From Paenibacillus agaridevorans (GTDB lineage Bacteria; Bacillota; Bacilli; Paenibacillales; Paenibacillaceae), in NCBI RefSeq assembly GCF_003112455.1, contig NZ_BDQX01000171.1, forward strand, positions 46,585 to 89,299: 42,715 nucleotides of DNA. Reading direction: 5' to 3'. Each line of letters begins with the position of its first letter. Position 1 is the first letter of the stretch. The position numbers and the translations under genes are program-made. Below, in pieces: positions 16,753-27,112 of this stretch. Below the pieces are notes generated by a model, which saw nothing but the letters and a program-made list of their open reading frames with translations, made no database searches and was not told the DNA's origin.

Positions 16753-19700
16753 TTATTCAACCTCTGTGTCCTTTCCGGAATGCTCAAGCATCGTCATTAT
16801 GAATTTGACGGCTTCCGCTCTTGTGGTTTGCGCCAAAGGATCGAATGTGTTGTTCCCTTTGCCCTGGAACAATCCTGCCTGGACGCCGACAGCGACATGC
16901 GCTCTGCCCCATTCCGGAATCTGATCGGCGTCCGCGAATTTCGGTTGTGCATTCGGATCAACTTTGAGCTGCAAAGCACGAACAATCAAGTTCGCGACCT
17001 GAACGCGACTGGCTCCGTCCTCGGCCCCGAATCGTCCATCGGAATAACCTTGAAGCAATCCCAACTTCACTAATGCCCGAATAGATCCGCGAGCCCATTG
17101 AGGAATTTTCGCGTCGTCTGCGAATATGGTTCCTTCGCCTGACTCTGTTACGTTCAAATTCAACGCTCTGCTAAACATAACCGCCAATTCTGCGCGCGTG
17201 ACAATGGCATTGGGTCTGAACGTGTCATCCTCGAAGCCCAACACGATTCCTTTCGCGACAGCTTTCTTTACCAAATCCTCTGCCCAGTGTCCCGCAATAT
17301 CCGACAAGTTGGACGGGAGTGGCGGCTGCTCCTCTTCCCCATCATCGTCCGGCAATGGCTCTTCCGCTTTGACGATGATGGTAAACGTTTTGGTCTCCTT
17401 GACGATGCCTATGCTGATCGTTGCGGTCATACTGACCGTCACGTCTGCCTCGCCGGCTGCAGGCCTCGCAACCAACCGTCCGTTATCTCCAATATAGTCG
17501 GTATTGGAGCTCTTCCAGGCAATTGTCGTTCCGTTGAGACCGGCTGTCGGCAAATTCAGATCCGATATAACGGAAGAAGTACTACCCAGGTCCAATGCAT
17601 CTTTGGCTTGTTTTACAAACGCGATATCGGGATTAATCCATACATTGCCCGAACCGTCGCCTGGACCTCCGCTTGACGTTTGCGCTTTAATCGTCACCTG
17701 GAACGTCTTCGTTCCGCTTTCCGTTCCTTTGGTGACCGTCGCGGTCAACGTTAACGTGAGATCCACTGTGCCGACGACAGGACGTTGCAGCAAGCTTCCG
17801 TTAGCCGTCATATACGCCGGATTCGAGCTTTCCCATGTAATTTGCGTGTCTTGCAGACCGCTTGTTGGCAAGCTCAAGCTGGATGTAACCGCACTTGTGT
17901 CTCCCAGCGTCAACGCCGCCAGAGCTTCGACTACTGCCTGCTCGTCGGGATCTACCGGTACAGCTTCTTCCGCTTTGACCGTCACCTGGAACGTCTTCGT
18001 TCCGCTTTCCGTTCCTTTAGTGACCGTCGCGGTCAACGTTAACGTGAGATCCGCTGCGCCGACGACAGGACGTTGCAGCAAGCTTCCGTTAGCCGTCATA
18101 TACGCCGGATTCGAGCTTTCCCATGTAATTTGCGTGTCTTGCAGACCGCTTGTTGGCAAGCTCAAGCTGGATGTAACCGCACTTGTGTCTCCCAGCGTCA
18201 ACGCCGCCAGAGCTTCGACTACTGCCTGCTCGTCGGGATCTACCGGTACAGCTTCTTCCGCTTTGACCGTCACCTGGAACGTCTTCGTTCCGCTTTCCGT
18301 TCCTTTGGCGACCGTTGCGGTCAGCGTCAGCGTAATGTCGTCTTCTCCGACGGCCGGACGCTGCAGCAAGCTTCCGTCACCGGACAGCACCGCCGGATTC
18401 GAGCTTTCCCATGTGATTTGCGTATCATGCAGACCGCTTGTCGGCAGACTCAGACTCGCCCTCACCGCACTTGTGTCTCCCAGCGTCAACGCCGCCAGAG
18501 CTTCGGCAACCGCCTGCTCATCCGGATTCGTCGGCACGTCCTCTTCCGCCTTGACAGTCACGGCAAAGGACTTGCTCGTGCTGCCCTCTTCCTTGGTCAC
18601 CGTCGCGGTCAATACGATCGTTGCATCGCCTTCTTCGCTGCTTGGTCTGCTGATCAGCTTACCGTCATGTCCGACAATAGCCGGGTTAGAGCTCGCCCAA
18701 CCGATCCCGGAATCATGCAATCCCGTTGTCGGCAAAATCAGATCACCCTTCACAGCATCAATCGCCGTGAGTACCAAGGCATTGGCGGCCAATTGCGCTT
18801 CCGCTTCGCCCTTCGGCATGACATCGATCGTAATGTTATCGAATGTGGCGGTTGAGTGGAATACCCTTACGCCGACGCGGCCTTGGCTGAACGTATTGTC
18901 CGTAGCCGTAACCGTACGTACTTGTTTGCCGTCATCAAGGGAAAACGAAATTTGATTACCCTTCACGATCAAGGTTTGTTTGACGGCCTGATTCATCGTC
19001 ACCTGATAGGGCAGCTCCGTACCGATCTTCACGAAATTTCCGTTTACATTTTTGTACAGGCTGATCATGGCCGCCGTATGGTGCGTACTAATATTCGTTT
19101 GATAGAAATTGTTCGCATCTTGCATTCGGAACAGCATGCTGGTGTCCGAACCGCTTTTGATCGTTGCGGTACCTTCATAGATAAAATCCGTCAGCGTTTC
19201 GTTGTAATACGCAATGCCGTTGCCGGATGGAGCAGCCAGCTTAAGCTCGCCATTTTCCAAGCTCATCGCGCCTTCGGGATTGTTCCAGCCTGTTGTCGTG
19301 CCGTCCGCAAAATCCTCCGTATAGACGCGGTTTTTGGACTCGCGCGCCACAACAGGCAAAATGCCGCTCTGGCTGGCCAGTTCTCGTCCGTTCGGCAATT
19401 TCGCCAGCACTTGCAAGTGGTAATGTTTAAATGTCTCTTTTGGTAAAACATAATCCATGCCCGTAATTACTTCTTCGTGCACGACATGCTTAAGCTCCTT
19501 GTCCTGCGCGATGACGACGCGGTAAGAATCCACGCCGTTGCCGGCAGGGTCTTCCGGTGATTTCCAGTTTGCCCGGATAAGCTCACCGTTCGCTCCCGCT
19601 TCCTCCAGCTCGACGAAAAACGGCGTGTACATCTTGTAATCGGCCGGGAAAGCGAATAACCTTCCTTCGCCCGGCAGCAGCTCAGTCGTCAATTGTCCGG

Positions 19701-22700
19701 CTGCGGCATCATAATTGGCAGCTACCTCCAGACCGCTTTGTTTGGATACCTCCAGCACGTTCGAAACATCCGCATGAATATCAAAGGTAAAGCTGCCGCT
19801 ATTCGTTAGCGACTTGTTGACGACCATCATATACGATCTGCCGTTGCGCTCATCCGCGAACAACGTGAGAAGCACATCGTCCGTCGCCTTGGTCGGCTTC
19901 CAGATAAAGTCCGCCGGAATCTTGCTTGCATTCGCCGGAATGGTGCCATTGTGATAAATTTCTTTGGCCTTCAGATTGATCAGCGTCCGGCCGATAGCCT
20001 TCACTTCGGCATTGATCTTCTGGATCCACTCATATGCCGTCGTTTTCTTGCCCTCTGCATCGATGATGGCTTCGAAAAAGCTTTCGCTGCGACCCGTAGG
20101 CGTCCACCAGGTAAACCAATGCATCGCCTTGTAGTCGTAAGCAAGCGTCGCGAAAGCATCCAGACGCATGTCGTTTTCGGTCGGCTTGCGATATTCGTTC
20201 GGCTGCCCGACGTTCCACCCGATCGATTGCAGGAACCGGGATACCGGCACGTCGTTTGCCTCGCCTACCTTGCGGAAATTGTCCAGCACAGGGAAATATA
20301 CCGCTCTGTAGCCGGAAGGTCCATAAAAAGGATAATCCGCATAATTTAAATACTTAAGTTGATCCGCGCCTACCGTGCTAACCCAGAGGTTTGCATTTGC
20401 CCCGCCGGCCAAGCTCACATAAGGTACGGCATCGGGATCGTATTTCAGGAATTTCTGATAGACGGCCGCAAAATCCGTCATTTCCGCATCCGTTGGCTCA
20501 TCTTTGACATAATAGCCGTACAAGCCCGGTCTGCCGTCATAGTCTCGTACAATTTCCTGTACGAGCTTATCCGTAAATCCGGCAGTCGATGGCACGAAGC
20601 GAGAGTCGGATACCTGCACCCTCATATCTCTTTCCGCAGCCAGACGAAGCATTTTTTTGTTCGTTTCGATCTCCTGCAAGTCGCCCGAATTGACATTAAG
20701 GATCAAATCCACATGAGCTTGCTGCAAGTAATCGTATTGCTCTTCATTGACATAATCTTTGGTTGGCGGCCAGAACACGCCGATTTGAATATTCTCTTTG
20801 TCCCGATCCGGCAAGGCTTGTTTCTCGTACACCTTTACGTATTCCGCCATAATGACGGAGTTAAAGGCTTTGATGCCGACATAGCCGCTGGAGAACGTCG
20901 CGTCTTTAGCCGTAACCGTTAATGGCCCATCGCCATCGTCGACCGAGAACCGCAGCAGATCTCCATCCGCCACCAGCGTCATATTCATCTTGACGCCGGC
21001 TTGCGCCGTAAAGGCTACTGGCTCGCCAATTGGAGTGTAGTCGCCATTAACGTTTTTGTATAACCGGATCTGGCCATTGTTCCAGCCGTCCGTGCTCACA
21101 TTCGTCTGATAGAAGTTGTTGGCATCTTGCGCGCGGAAAATCAAGCTTGTATCGCTTCCGCTATCGATCGTCACTTCGGTCGTATATTTAAAATCATCGA
21201 ACGTACGGCCCGAATAGTAGGCCATTCCGTTCTTCAAACGATAACCATCGTTCACGATCGAGCTTTCGGCAGACTCTTCTACAGCCCATTTATCTCCGAG
21301 CTCCGACATTTCAAAGTCCTCGCGATAATTCAGGTACCGGAATACGGGATCGTAATCGCCGTCTTGACTCGCCGGCGCTTGCCCGAACACTTCGATCTCG
21401 GCAAACTGCATCGCATAGCTTCCGTTATTGTCCTGGTGCAGCTTGTTTCCTTCGACCTTCACATAACGAACATCCTGCAACGGACCTACATCGAATTTTT
21501 GCGCCGATCCGCTGGCGGGGTTCGTAAAGCTCTGTTTGTCATGAACCGTTGTCCAGTTCACTTTATCCGTGGATACGCTGATCGCAAAGTCGACCGGGAA
21601 ACCAACTCCCTTGTTCAGACCCGAATCGTTGCGCGGCCACAATACCACTTGGTCGACGGTAAACAACGAGCCCAGATCGACCATAATGGAACCCGTTCCG
21701 GCAGCATTCGAGGTTGGAAGCGTTGTAAAACCCAACGAGCCCGCTTGGCCAACCGTCAGCCCGTCCACGGCTTTTTCTTTGCCCCAGCCGTCCTGCGCAT
21801 ATTCGCTAGATACCGTTACCGTCCTGGATCTCGCCAGGTTTTTCCTTTCGGCCGATTCCGGCCGGTCCGCCATCAATACCGCCGTAAACGTCCTCTCGGC
21901 GACGTCCTGGCCGACTTTCACGGTCGCTGTCAGCGGAATCAGGACATTGCCGGTTCCCGCGGAAGGCCTTTTCAACACCTCGCCGCTGCCCAGCAAATAT
22001 TCCTCATTGCCGCTCGACCAAGTGACCGTACTGCCCATTGGACCTGCCGAAGGCAGCGTAATATTGGCGACAATGCCGGATAATCCGTCGATCTCCAGAG
22101 CCGCCGCCGCCGCATGCGCCTGATTGTTGGCAACCAGCTCAAGGTCGGCAAACGCCACATGATTGCGGCGGTTCGCGACGCCGGAATAAGTGACGAGACC
22201 CGCTTCCCAGCCAGCCGGACTGACGCCCGACAAAGCAATGCGGGATTGCTGCTCCTTGCCGGCGATCGGATACCACTGACCGTTATGGCCGTAAAATCCG
22301 GTAAACGTCTCTCCGTTCTGCACCAATTTCAGCGAGACCGGCAAAGGCGCATAATTGCCCTGCACCGCGCTGAGCATTTGGCCGTTCAGATCGCGCGCTT
22401 GCAATTCCATTCTGCCCTCCGGCGATATCGCGAGCGAGACATGGGCGGCCGTATCTGTGTCTCCCGCCGCTCGAATCAGCAAGCCCGCCCGGCCGCTCTG
22501 TCCGTTTGCCGGAATCGCGTGCTCGGTTATATCAACGGACAACTGCTGCTGATGTCCGCTAACTGGCTGATACACGAAAGCATAATCGTTGCTTCCTGCA
22601 GCAATCCCTTTCGCGGCAACGCCTAACGTCAGCCCTTGCTGATCAGGGATGATCTCTCCGCTCGCCGCCCCTGCAAGGTCGTATACCCAAGGTTCGGGCA

Positions 22701-25584
22701 AGGCGCGTACTTCAATATCAAGGTCCTTGGACTCGGCGCCTGACGATACATGGATCGTAGCAGTTCCCGGTGTCAGAGCTTTCAGGGTCATGCCTTCGAT
22801 TTCAATAACTTGATCATCGCTAGTCGTTAAGTCAGGCTGCGGCACGGGCAGCAAGGACCCATCTTCCTGCCACAGTCCTGCATGAATTTGCGTCGTCTGA
22901 CCGACCAGCAAATTTGTCGCATCGGCGCTGGCTTCCAGCAGCGAAGCCGCTTCCCCTTGGTAAATCTCCAGCTCCGAAAACTGGAATGCATACTCTGCAT
23001 TGTTGTCCGGTCTCATCGAGCTTGTCTCTACCCGAACGTATTTCGCCAATTCGGCAGCAGGCAATACCAGCTCCACCGTTTGGCCAGCTGTAGGCCGAGC
23101 GATCTCGCTGCGTATCAATACGCTATTCCAGACCACGCCGTCCATCGACGTTTTGACTTCGATCTGCTCCGGAATGCCGAAGCCGGCGGAGGCTCCGTCA
23201 TTTCTTGGCCAGAGCATAATACGTTTAACGGGATAAGCCGCTCCCAGATCCACTTTGAACCAAGCCGGCGAAGTCGGGACGGTCTTGGACGGATAGCTGC
23301 TCCACCCGTTGCTAGCTGCACTGACGCCGCGAACGCCGTCTACTGCATAGTTTTTGGCCCATCCCCAATTGCCGATATCGCTGGAAACATCGACGCTTTT
23401 ATTAAGCGCCAAATTGAGATCGGGATGCTGTGGCTCTGCGGGCGCCGGTAAAACGGTTGGCGTCTGCGGTCCCGTATAGCTCGGGAAATCACCTTGCAGG
23501 GCGAATAGTCTGCCTTCGCCCGGAGGCAGAGTCGTTGTCATGCGCCCTGTGGCTGCATCAAAATTGGTCGCCGACAACGCGCCCGTTTCTCTCGATATTT
23601 CCTGAACGGACAACACGCGATCATCCGCTTGCAGGTTAAACGTCTGGCTTTGCGTGCTTCCAAACGCTTTGTTGACCACCATCACGTACGATTGTCCCGT
23701 TTCCTTGTGCTTCATATAGGAAACGATCAATTCGTCGTTCGATTGTACGGGACGCAGCAGGAAATCGGACGGTACGGACTTCGTGCTGCCCGTAGGCATC
23801 GTCGCGCCGGAATGATACACCTCATGGGCGTCCAGCTTGATCAACGTTTTGCCCAGTTGGCTCATTTGGCCATTGATGCGTTGGAAGGGTTCGTACAAAT
23901 CCGTTTTGTTGCCTGCAGGATCGATAATGGCATTTGTAAAAAACTCGGATCGCTCGCTTGGCGTCCAATACGTGAACCATGTGACGTATTTGAAGCCATA
24001 CGCCAGATAAGAATAGGCGCTAAACGCCAGCTCGCGGCTATTTGGCCTGCGATTGTTCAAGCTTTGCGCGCTGCTGCCGAATCCAATCGACTGCAGGTAT
24101 GCTCCCGTTTTGACCCCATAATCCAGTCCCACCTGACGATAGAGGTTCATCGTATCGTAATAGCTGTTGTCGAAGGAATTGGTACGGAACGGATAATGAT
24201 CGTACATGAGATAACGCAAATTCGATTGACCCGCGTCGTCTTTACCGACGGCTTCCATCCAGGCGCGTACATAATCCTTTTCGTACGTCCCGCCGTAAAT
24301 GTTGGGCAGCAGATTTACATACGGATTTTTTTGATCGTCATGCTTGAGCACTTCCCGATAAATATGCGCTTCGCGAGCCAGCTCTCCCATGCCGGGTTCA
24401 TCCCGAATGTAATAACCGCCCGCGCCCCAATAATCTTTGTACGTGGCTACGACCTGCGCGATATCCGCATCCGTTCCCCGAATTCTGGGATCCGCTACAT
24501 TGACCTTCAGATCCGTTTTTTCGGCAAGCTCCAAAATTTTCATGTTTTTTTCTTCGGAATCGAGACCGGAGCCCAATACGTTCTGGACGATGTCGACATG
24601 CGCGTCGCTGATCGCCTGGTATTGCTCCAGATTGGTATGCTCCCAGGTCGGCGGCCAAAAGATGCCGATCTGGAATTGATCCTCGCCGCTTTCTATACGC
24701 TCCCTATGCGCTTTGACGATAACGTCAAACACCTTTTCACGCACTACGCTTCCCTTGTGAACCGTCGCGGTCAGCGTCACCGGCACATCCGGCCAACCCG
24801 CGGCCGGACGCTGGACTTTGCCGGCAGGCGAGATGACGGACGGTTCGGTGCTCTGCCACGTGATGTTCGATTCATACAGCCCCGTTGCCGGCAGCGGCAA
24901 GCTGGCGTACAACTTGTTCAAGCCTTCCGGAAACAGCCTGCCGTAATCGTTATCCACCGCTTCCTCGTCGCTAATGTCGAGAGAAGCCCGGAACACTTCC
25001 ATCTCCCGGAACTGCAGCGTTAAAGCTCCCCGATCGTCCGGACGCAGCTTGGTAGCTTCCAGTCGGACGTAACGCCCCGCCAGCATCGGCACCGTTGCCG
25101 TATGCGGCGTTACGGTCGTTGGCTGCACAAATCCGGTTTCCTCGGCAACCGTCGTCCATCTCTCATTGTCCGCGGATATTTTCAGCTTAAAATCGATCGG
25201 GAAACCTGCCCCGATATTCCCCGTGCCATTGTCGTTCCTCGGCCACAAAGCAATCTCGCCGATCGGATACGCCATACCCAGGTCGATCTGAACCCATGCC
25301 GGACTGCTTTCGGAAGCCTGGGTTTGCGTCGGCAATGTCGTGAAACCGTTTTCCATCGAGCCTGGAAGACGGGGGCCGCTTTTGGCCCCGTCTACTAAAT
25401 TACTCCTTGTCCAGCCTTCTCCCGAATTTTCGTAGCTGCTGGAGGATGTTACCGATTTGCCTAATGCTACATTTACGCGTTCGCCTTCCGCGGCTTGAGC
25501 AATCTGAGCTGTCGGCAACAGGCTTACGATTAAACTCGCAATGAGCAGATACGCCATATAGATACGTCTAGACTTAATTCCCAC
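16753..25584 (-). CDS. Giant SLH-anchored multi-modular protein with two TIM-barrel-like modules
   Basis: The 2943-residue exported protein is built, in order, from a signal peptide (1-32, AQA cleavage), F5/8 type C domain (about 40-200), atrophied bacterial Ig (212-300), catalytic-looking module 1 (305-700, GYYIRDEP with E396), F5/8C (725-885), Big2-like (885-960), concanavalin-like (962-1150), Ig (1155-1240), F5/8C (1246-1400), concanavalin-like (1415-1590), module 2 (1598-1985, GYYVKDEP with E1696), Fn3-like (1990-2085), concanavalin-like (2090-2255), five Ig repeats (2260-2750) and three SLH domains (2765-2940). SLH domains hold it to the cell wall. GTG 25584 is chosen because AAGAGGAGG ends 10 bases upstream and gives a normal signal peptide; ATG 25608 lacks a ribosome site. 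It follows the sugar-binding lipoprotein by 44 bases. Confidence 0.9.
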   Translation of the reverse strand: MGIKSRRIYMAYLLIASLIVSLLPTAQIAQAAEGERVNVALGKSVTSSSSYENSGEGWTRSNLVDGAKSGPRLPGSMENGFTTLPTQTQASESSPAWVQIDLGMAYPIGEIALWPRNDNGTGNIGAGFPIDFKLKISADNERWTTVAEETGFVQPTTVTPHTATVPMLAGRYVRLEATKLRPDDRGALTLQFREMEVFRASLDISDEEAVDNDYGRLFPEGLNKLYASLPLPATGLYESNITWQSTEPSVISPAGKVQRPAAGWPDVPVTLTATVHKGSVVREKVFDVIVKAHRERIESGEDQFQIGIFWPPTWEHTNLEQYQAISDAHVDIVQNVLGSGLDSEEKNMKILELAEKTDLKVNVADPRIRGTDADIAQVVATYKDYWGAGGYYIRDEPGMGELAREAHIYREVLKHDDQKNPYVNLLPNIYGGTYEKDYVRAWMEAVGKDDAGQSNLRYLMYDHYPFRTNSFDNSYYDTMNLYRQVGLDYGVKTGAYLQSIGFGSSAQSLNNRRPNSRELAFSAYSYLAYGFKYVTWFTYWTPSERSEFFTNAIIDPAGNKTDLYEPFQRINGQMSQLGKTLIKLDAHEVYHSGATMPTGSTKSVPSDFLLRPVQSNDELIVSYMKHKETGQSYVMVVNKAFGSTQSQTFNLQADDRVLSVQEISRETGALSATNFDAATGRMTTTLPPGEGRLFALQGDFPSYTGPQTPTVLPAPAEPQHPDLNLALNKSVDVSSDIGNWGWAKNYAVDGVRGVSAASNGWSSYPSKTVPTSPAWFKVDLGAAYPVKRIMLWPRNDGASAGFGIPEQIEVKTSMDGVVWNSVLIRSEIARPTAGQTVELVLPAAELAKYVRVETSSMRPDNNAEYAFQFSELEIYQGEAASLLEASADATNLLVGQTTQIHAGLWQEDGSLLPVPQPDLTTSDDQVIEIEGMTLKALTPGTATIHVSSGAESKDLDIEVRALPEPWVYDLAGAASGEIIPDQQGLTLGVAAKGIAAGSNDYAFVYQPVSGHQQQLSVDITEHAIPANGQSGRAGLLIRAAGDTDTAAHVSLAISPEGRMELQARDLNGQMLSAVQGNYAPLPVSLKLVQNGETFTGFYGHNGQWYPIAGKEQQSRIALSGVSPAGWEAGLVTYSGVANRRNHVAFADLELVANNQAHAAAAALEIDGLSGIVANITLPSAGPMGSTVTWSSGNEEYLLGSGEVLKRPSAGTGNVLIPLTATVKVGQDVAERTFTAVLMADRPESAERKNLARSRTVTVSSEYAQDGWGKEKAVDGLTVGQAGSLGFTTLPTSNAAGTGSIMVDLGSLFTVDQVVLWPRNDSGLNKGVGFPVDFAISVSTDKVNWTTVHDKQSFTNPASGSAQKFDVGPLQDVRYVKVEGNKLHQDNNGSYAMQFAEIEVFGQAPASQDGDYDPVFRYLNYREDFEMSELGDKWAVEESAESSIVNDGYRLKNGMAYYSGRTFDDFKYTTEVTIDSGSDTSLIFRAQDANNFYQTNVSTDGWNNGQIRLYKNVNGDYTPIGEPVAFTAQAGVKMNMTLVADGDLLRFSVDDGDGPLTVTAKDATFSSGYVGIKAFNSVIMAEYVKVYEKQALPDRDKENIQIGVFWPPTKDYVNEEQYDYLQQAHVDLILNVNSGDLQEIETNKKMLRLAAERDMRVQVSDSRFVPSTAGFTDKLVQEIVRDYDGRPGLYGYYVKDEPTDAEMTDFAAVYQKFLKYDPDAVPYVSLAGGANANLWVSTVGADQLKYLNYADYPFYGPSGYRAVYFPVLDNFRKVGEANDVPVSRFLQSIGWNVGQPNEYRKPTENDMRLDAFATLAYDYKAMHWFTWWTPTGRSESFFEAIIDAEGKKTTAYEWIQKINAEVKAIGRTLINLKAKEIYHNGTIPANASKIPADFIWKPTKATDDVLLTLFADERNGRSYMMVVNKSLTNSGSFTFDIHADVSNVLEVSKQSGLEVAANYDAAAGQLTTELLPGEGRLFAFPADYKMYTPFFVELEEAGANGELIRANWKSPEDPAGNGVDSYRVVIAQDKELKHVVHEEVITGMDYVLPKETFKHYHLQVLAKLPNGRELASQSGILPVVARESKNRVYTEDFADGTTTGWNNPEGAMSLENGELKLAAPSGNGIAYYNETLTDFIYEGTATIKSGSDTSMLFRMQDANNFYQTNISTHHTAAMISLYKNVNGNFVKIGTELPYQVTMNQAVKQTLIVKGNQISFSLDDGKQVRTVTATDNTFSQGRVGVRVFHSTATFDNITIDVMPKGEAEAQLAANALVLTAIDAVKGDLILPTTGLHDSGIGWASSNPAIVGHDGKLISRPSSEEGDATIVLTATVTKEEGSTSKSFAVTVKAEEDVPTNPDEQAVAEALAALTLGDTSAVRASLSLPTSGLHDTQITWESSNPAVLSGDGSLLQRPAVGEDDITLTLTATVAKGTESGTKTFQVTVKAEEAVPVDPDEQAVVEALAALTLGDTSAVTSSLSLPTSGLQDTQITWESSNPAYMTANGSLLQRPVVGAADLTLTLTATVTKGTESGTKTFQVTVKAEEAVPVDPDEQAVVEALAALTLGDTSAVTSSLSLPTSGLQDTQITWESSNPAYMTANGSLLQRPVVGTVDLTLTLTATVTKGTESGTKTFQVTIKAQTSSGGPGDGSGNVWINPDIAFVKQAKDALDLGSTSSVISDLNLPTAGLNGTTIAWKSSNTDYIGDNGRLVARPAAGEADVTVSMTATISIGIVKETKTFTIIVKAEEPLPDDDGEEEQPPLPSNLSDIAGHWAEDLVKKAVAKGIVLGFEDDTFRPNAIVTRAELAVMFSRALNLNVTESGEGTIFADDAKIPQWARGSIRALVKLGLLQGYSDGRFGAEDGASRVQVANLIVRALQLKVDPNAQPKFADADQIPEWGRAHVAVGVQAGLFQGKGNNTFDPLAQTTRAEAVKFIMTMLEHSGKDTEVE
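17692..18555 (-). repeat. Three tandem 288-bp repeats coding for Ig-like domains
   Basis: Units at 17692-17979, 17980-18267 and 18268-18555 each encode 96 residues. The first two differ at only 3 of 288 bases by eye; the third is clearly diverged. They encode atrophied bacterial Ig domains with the WESSNPA core. Two more distant copies flank them at protein level only. The period is an exact number of codons, so copy-number change would keep the reading frame. Confidence 0.95.
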
Positions 25585-25628
25585 GCCAATTCTGCCTCCT
25601 CTTGACATGATTTGATGGTCTGGCGACA

Positions 25629-26969
25629 TCAACGATTTTTAACTGCAGCATCCCAGGCTTTATCCATGTTTTTAAGCATCTCGTCGGAATTAATCGCTTT
25701 CAGGTACACGCCTTGCGCGGACGTCATCAATTCCGCAGTTCCGGCGCCGCCGAACTCCCAGCCTTGATCCAGGAACGGATAGCTGTTGCCGCTTGCCACC
25801 ACTTCCGCAATATGCTGCAGCGAAGGATCCACGTCTCCCGTTTCGCCATTGATCGTCATAAACGCCTGTTGGCTCTTCGCCCACTCTTTTTGAGTCTCCG
25901 TTTTGCTCCAGAACTCCAGATAACGTTTGGCAGCGTCGACGACTTTGGAATTTTTGTTGATGGCAAAGGTGGTTCCGACTGCGGCAGAGGCGATTACGGG
26001 TTGCCCATCCGCATTGGAAGGCATTGGAATCATGCCCACCTCCAGCTCCGGATTTGCCGCTTTAATGCCCGGCAACGACCAGTTGCCGTCAATGTACATC
26101 GCCGCTTTTCCGGTAGCAAAGGCTTGCTGCGCTTGATCCAGACTGACGCCGGTGCTTTTTTCGGTCAAGTAGCCCTTCTCGTCGAGACTGTACCATTGCG
26201 CGTTCATATCCTTCCAGCCTTCCAGGAAAGTGGTTTCTCCGGCGTTAAGCTGCGCGTCGAAGTCCGGATTTTGGGCATATACCGTACCCGGAGCCATCGT
26301 ATACAGCGCGGCAAGCGTCATCCAGCCGTCGTTGTTGCCGATGGAGATTGGCAGAATTCCGGCTTGTTTGATTTTTTCGGCCGCCGCCAGGAACTGAGTC
26401 CAGTTTGTCGGGATCTCGATCGACAAGTCCGTAAAAATTTGTTTGTTGTAATAGACGCCAAGCACGTTCATATCATTGGGAATCGCATAAATCTGTCCAT
26501 CATTGGAAGTCGCTTTGAGCGAAGCTTCCGTGAAGTTCTTAATCCACGACTCGCCCGACAGATCCAGTAAATATCCCGCTTTGCCATACGCGATAACATC
26601 GGACAAGCCCGGATGAATCATAATGACGTCGGAAGCGTCGTTGGCGGAGAAACGCGCTTTCAAAAACTCTTTGAATTGCGAACCCGGCATGCCCTCGTAA
26701 ACGACTTTAATATCCTGGTTTTCTTGCATAAATTTTTCGTTCAGGTCGGGAAGAGCGCCAAGCTCCGCGCCTGATTTGAATCCGGTCACTTTGAGTTCGA
26801 CCACCGATGCCGCAGGAGTTGGCTTATTGGAATCGTTTCCATCGGTCTGCGGCTGATTGCCGCCGTTGTTGCTTCCGTTGCTTCCGTTATTGCCCGAACA
26901 AGCCGCGATTACGAGCAACATAGCCAACATGGCCAATAGCCCTGCCAACCCTCTTGATTTTCTGTTCAT
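25629..26969 (-). CDS. Sugar ABC transporter substrate-binding lipoprotein (family 1)
   Basis: The 446-residue protein has a lipoprotein signal (lipobox VIAAC, then a Gly/Asn/Ser linker) and a family 1 solute-binding fold of MalE/MsmE type and typical length. It should bind oligosaccharide outside the membrane and feed the MalF/MalG-type permeases at 30488-32210. GGGAGG precedes the ATG. The gene is separated from the permease-YesMN genes by a terminator, so its expression can be set separately, as expected for a protein needed in excess over its membrane partners. The giant SLH gene follows in the same transcript. Confidence 0.92.
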   Translation of the reverse strand: MNRKSRGLAGLLAMLAMLLVIAACSGNNGSNGSNNGGNQPQTDGNDSNKPTPAASVVELKVTGFKSGAELGALPDLNEKFMQENQDIKVVYEGMPGSQFKEFLKARFSANDASDVIMIHPGLSDVIAYGKAGYLLDLSGESWIKNFTEASLKATSNDGQIYAIPNDMNVLGVYYNKQIFTDLSIEIPTNWTQFLAAAEKIKQAGILPISIGNNDGWMTLAALYTMAPGTVYAQNPDFDAQLNAGETTFLEGWKDMNAQWYSLDEKGYLTEKSTGVSLDQAQQAFATGKAAMYIDGNWSLPGIKAANPELEVGMIPMPSNADGQPVIASAAVGTTFAINKNSKVVDAAKRYLEFWSKTETQKEWAKSQQAFMTINGETGDVDPSLQHIAEVVASGNSYPFLDQGWEFGGAGTAELMTSAQGVYLKAINSDEMLKNMDKAWDAAVKNR

Positions 26970-26999
26970 TGTTGAAGCCTCCCTATTTGTTTTGAATAT

Positions 27000-27015
27000 T
27001 GTGTTTTATCACACA
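27000..27015 (-). promoter_or_regulatory. Short inverted repeat upstream of the binding-protein gene
   Basis: TGTGT-N6-ACACA lies 31-46 bases before the ATG at 26969, just above the ribosome site. It could be an operator or a small leader hairpin; no regulator is identified for it. Confidence 0.3.
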
Positions 27016-27112
27016 TTAAGCGTATAAGATCGTCACAAATATGAACATTGCGTAAAATCATTATTTAGTCTGTTTTATTCGGATGTTGGTTCGCGAATCG
27101 GCCGTCTCGCAC

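Noticed and set aside
17692..18555. Tandem repeats considered as CRISPR or mobile-element repeats
   Set aside because: The units are 288 bp, contiguous, in frame and encode Ig domains; there are no spacers, terminal repeats or transposase.
17504..18955. A 483-codon plus-strand open frame antisense to the Ig repeats
   Set aside because: It mirrors the repeat structure of the opposite strand, has no ribosome site or recognisable domain, and results from codon bias in the real gene.
23629..25023. A 464-codon plus-strand open frame antisense to the giant SLH gene
   Set aside because: Composition is typical of an antisense shadow, rich in Arg, His and Ile; the minus strand has clear domain matches.
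27038..27046. GTTCATATT on the minus strand, equal to an HssR half-site as I recall it
   Set aside because: There is only one copy, with no partner at the 11-base period, in an AT-rich leader of a sugar-binding protein gene; chance is the simplest reading.
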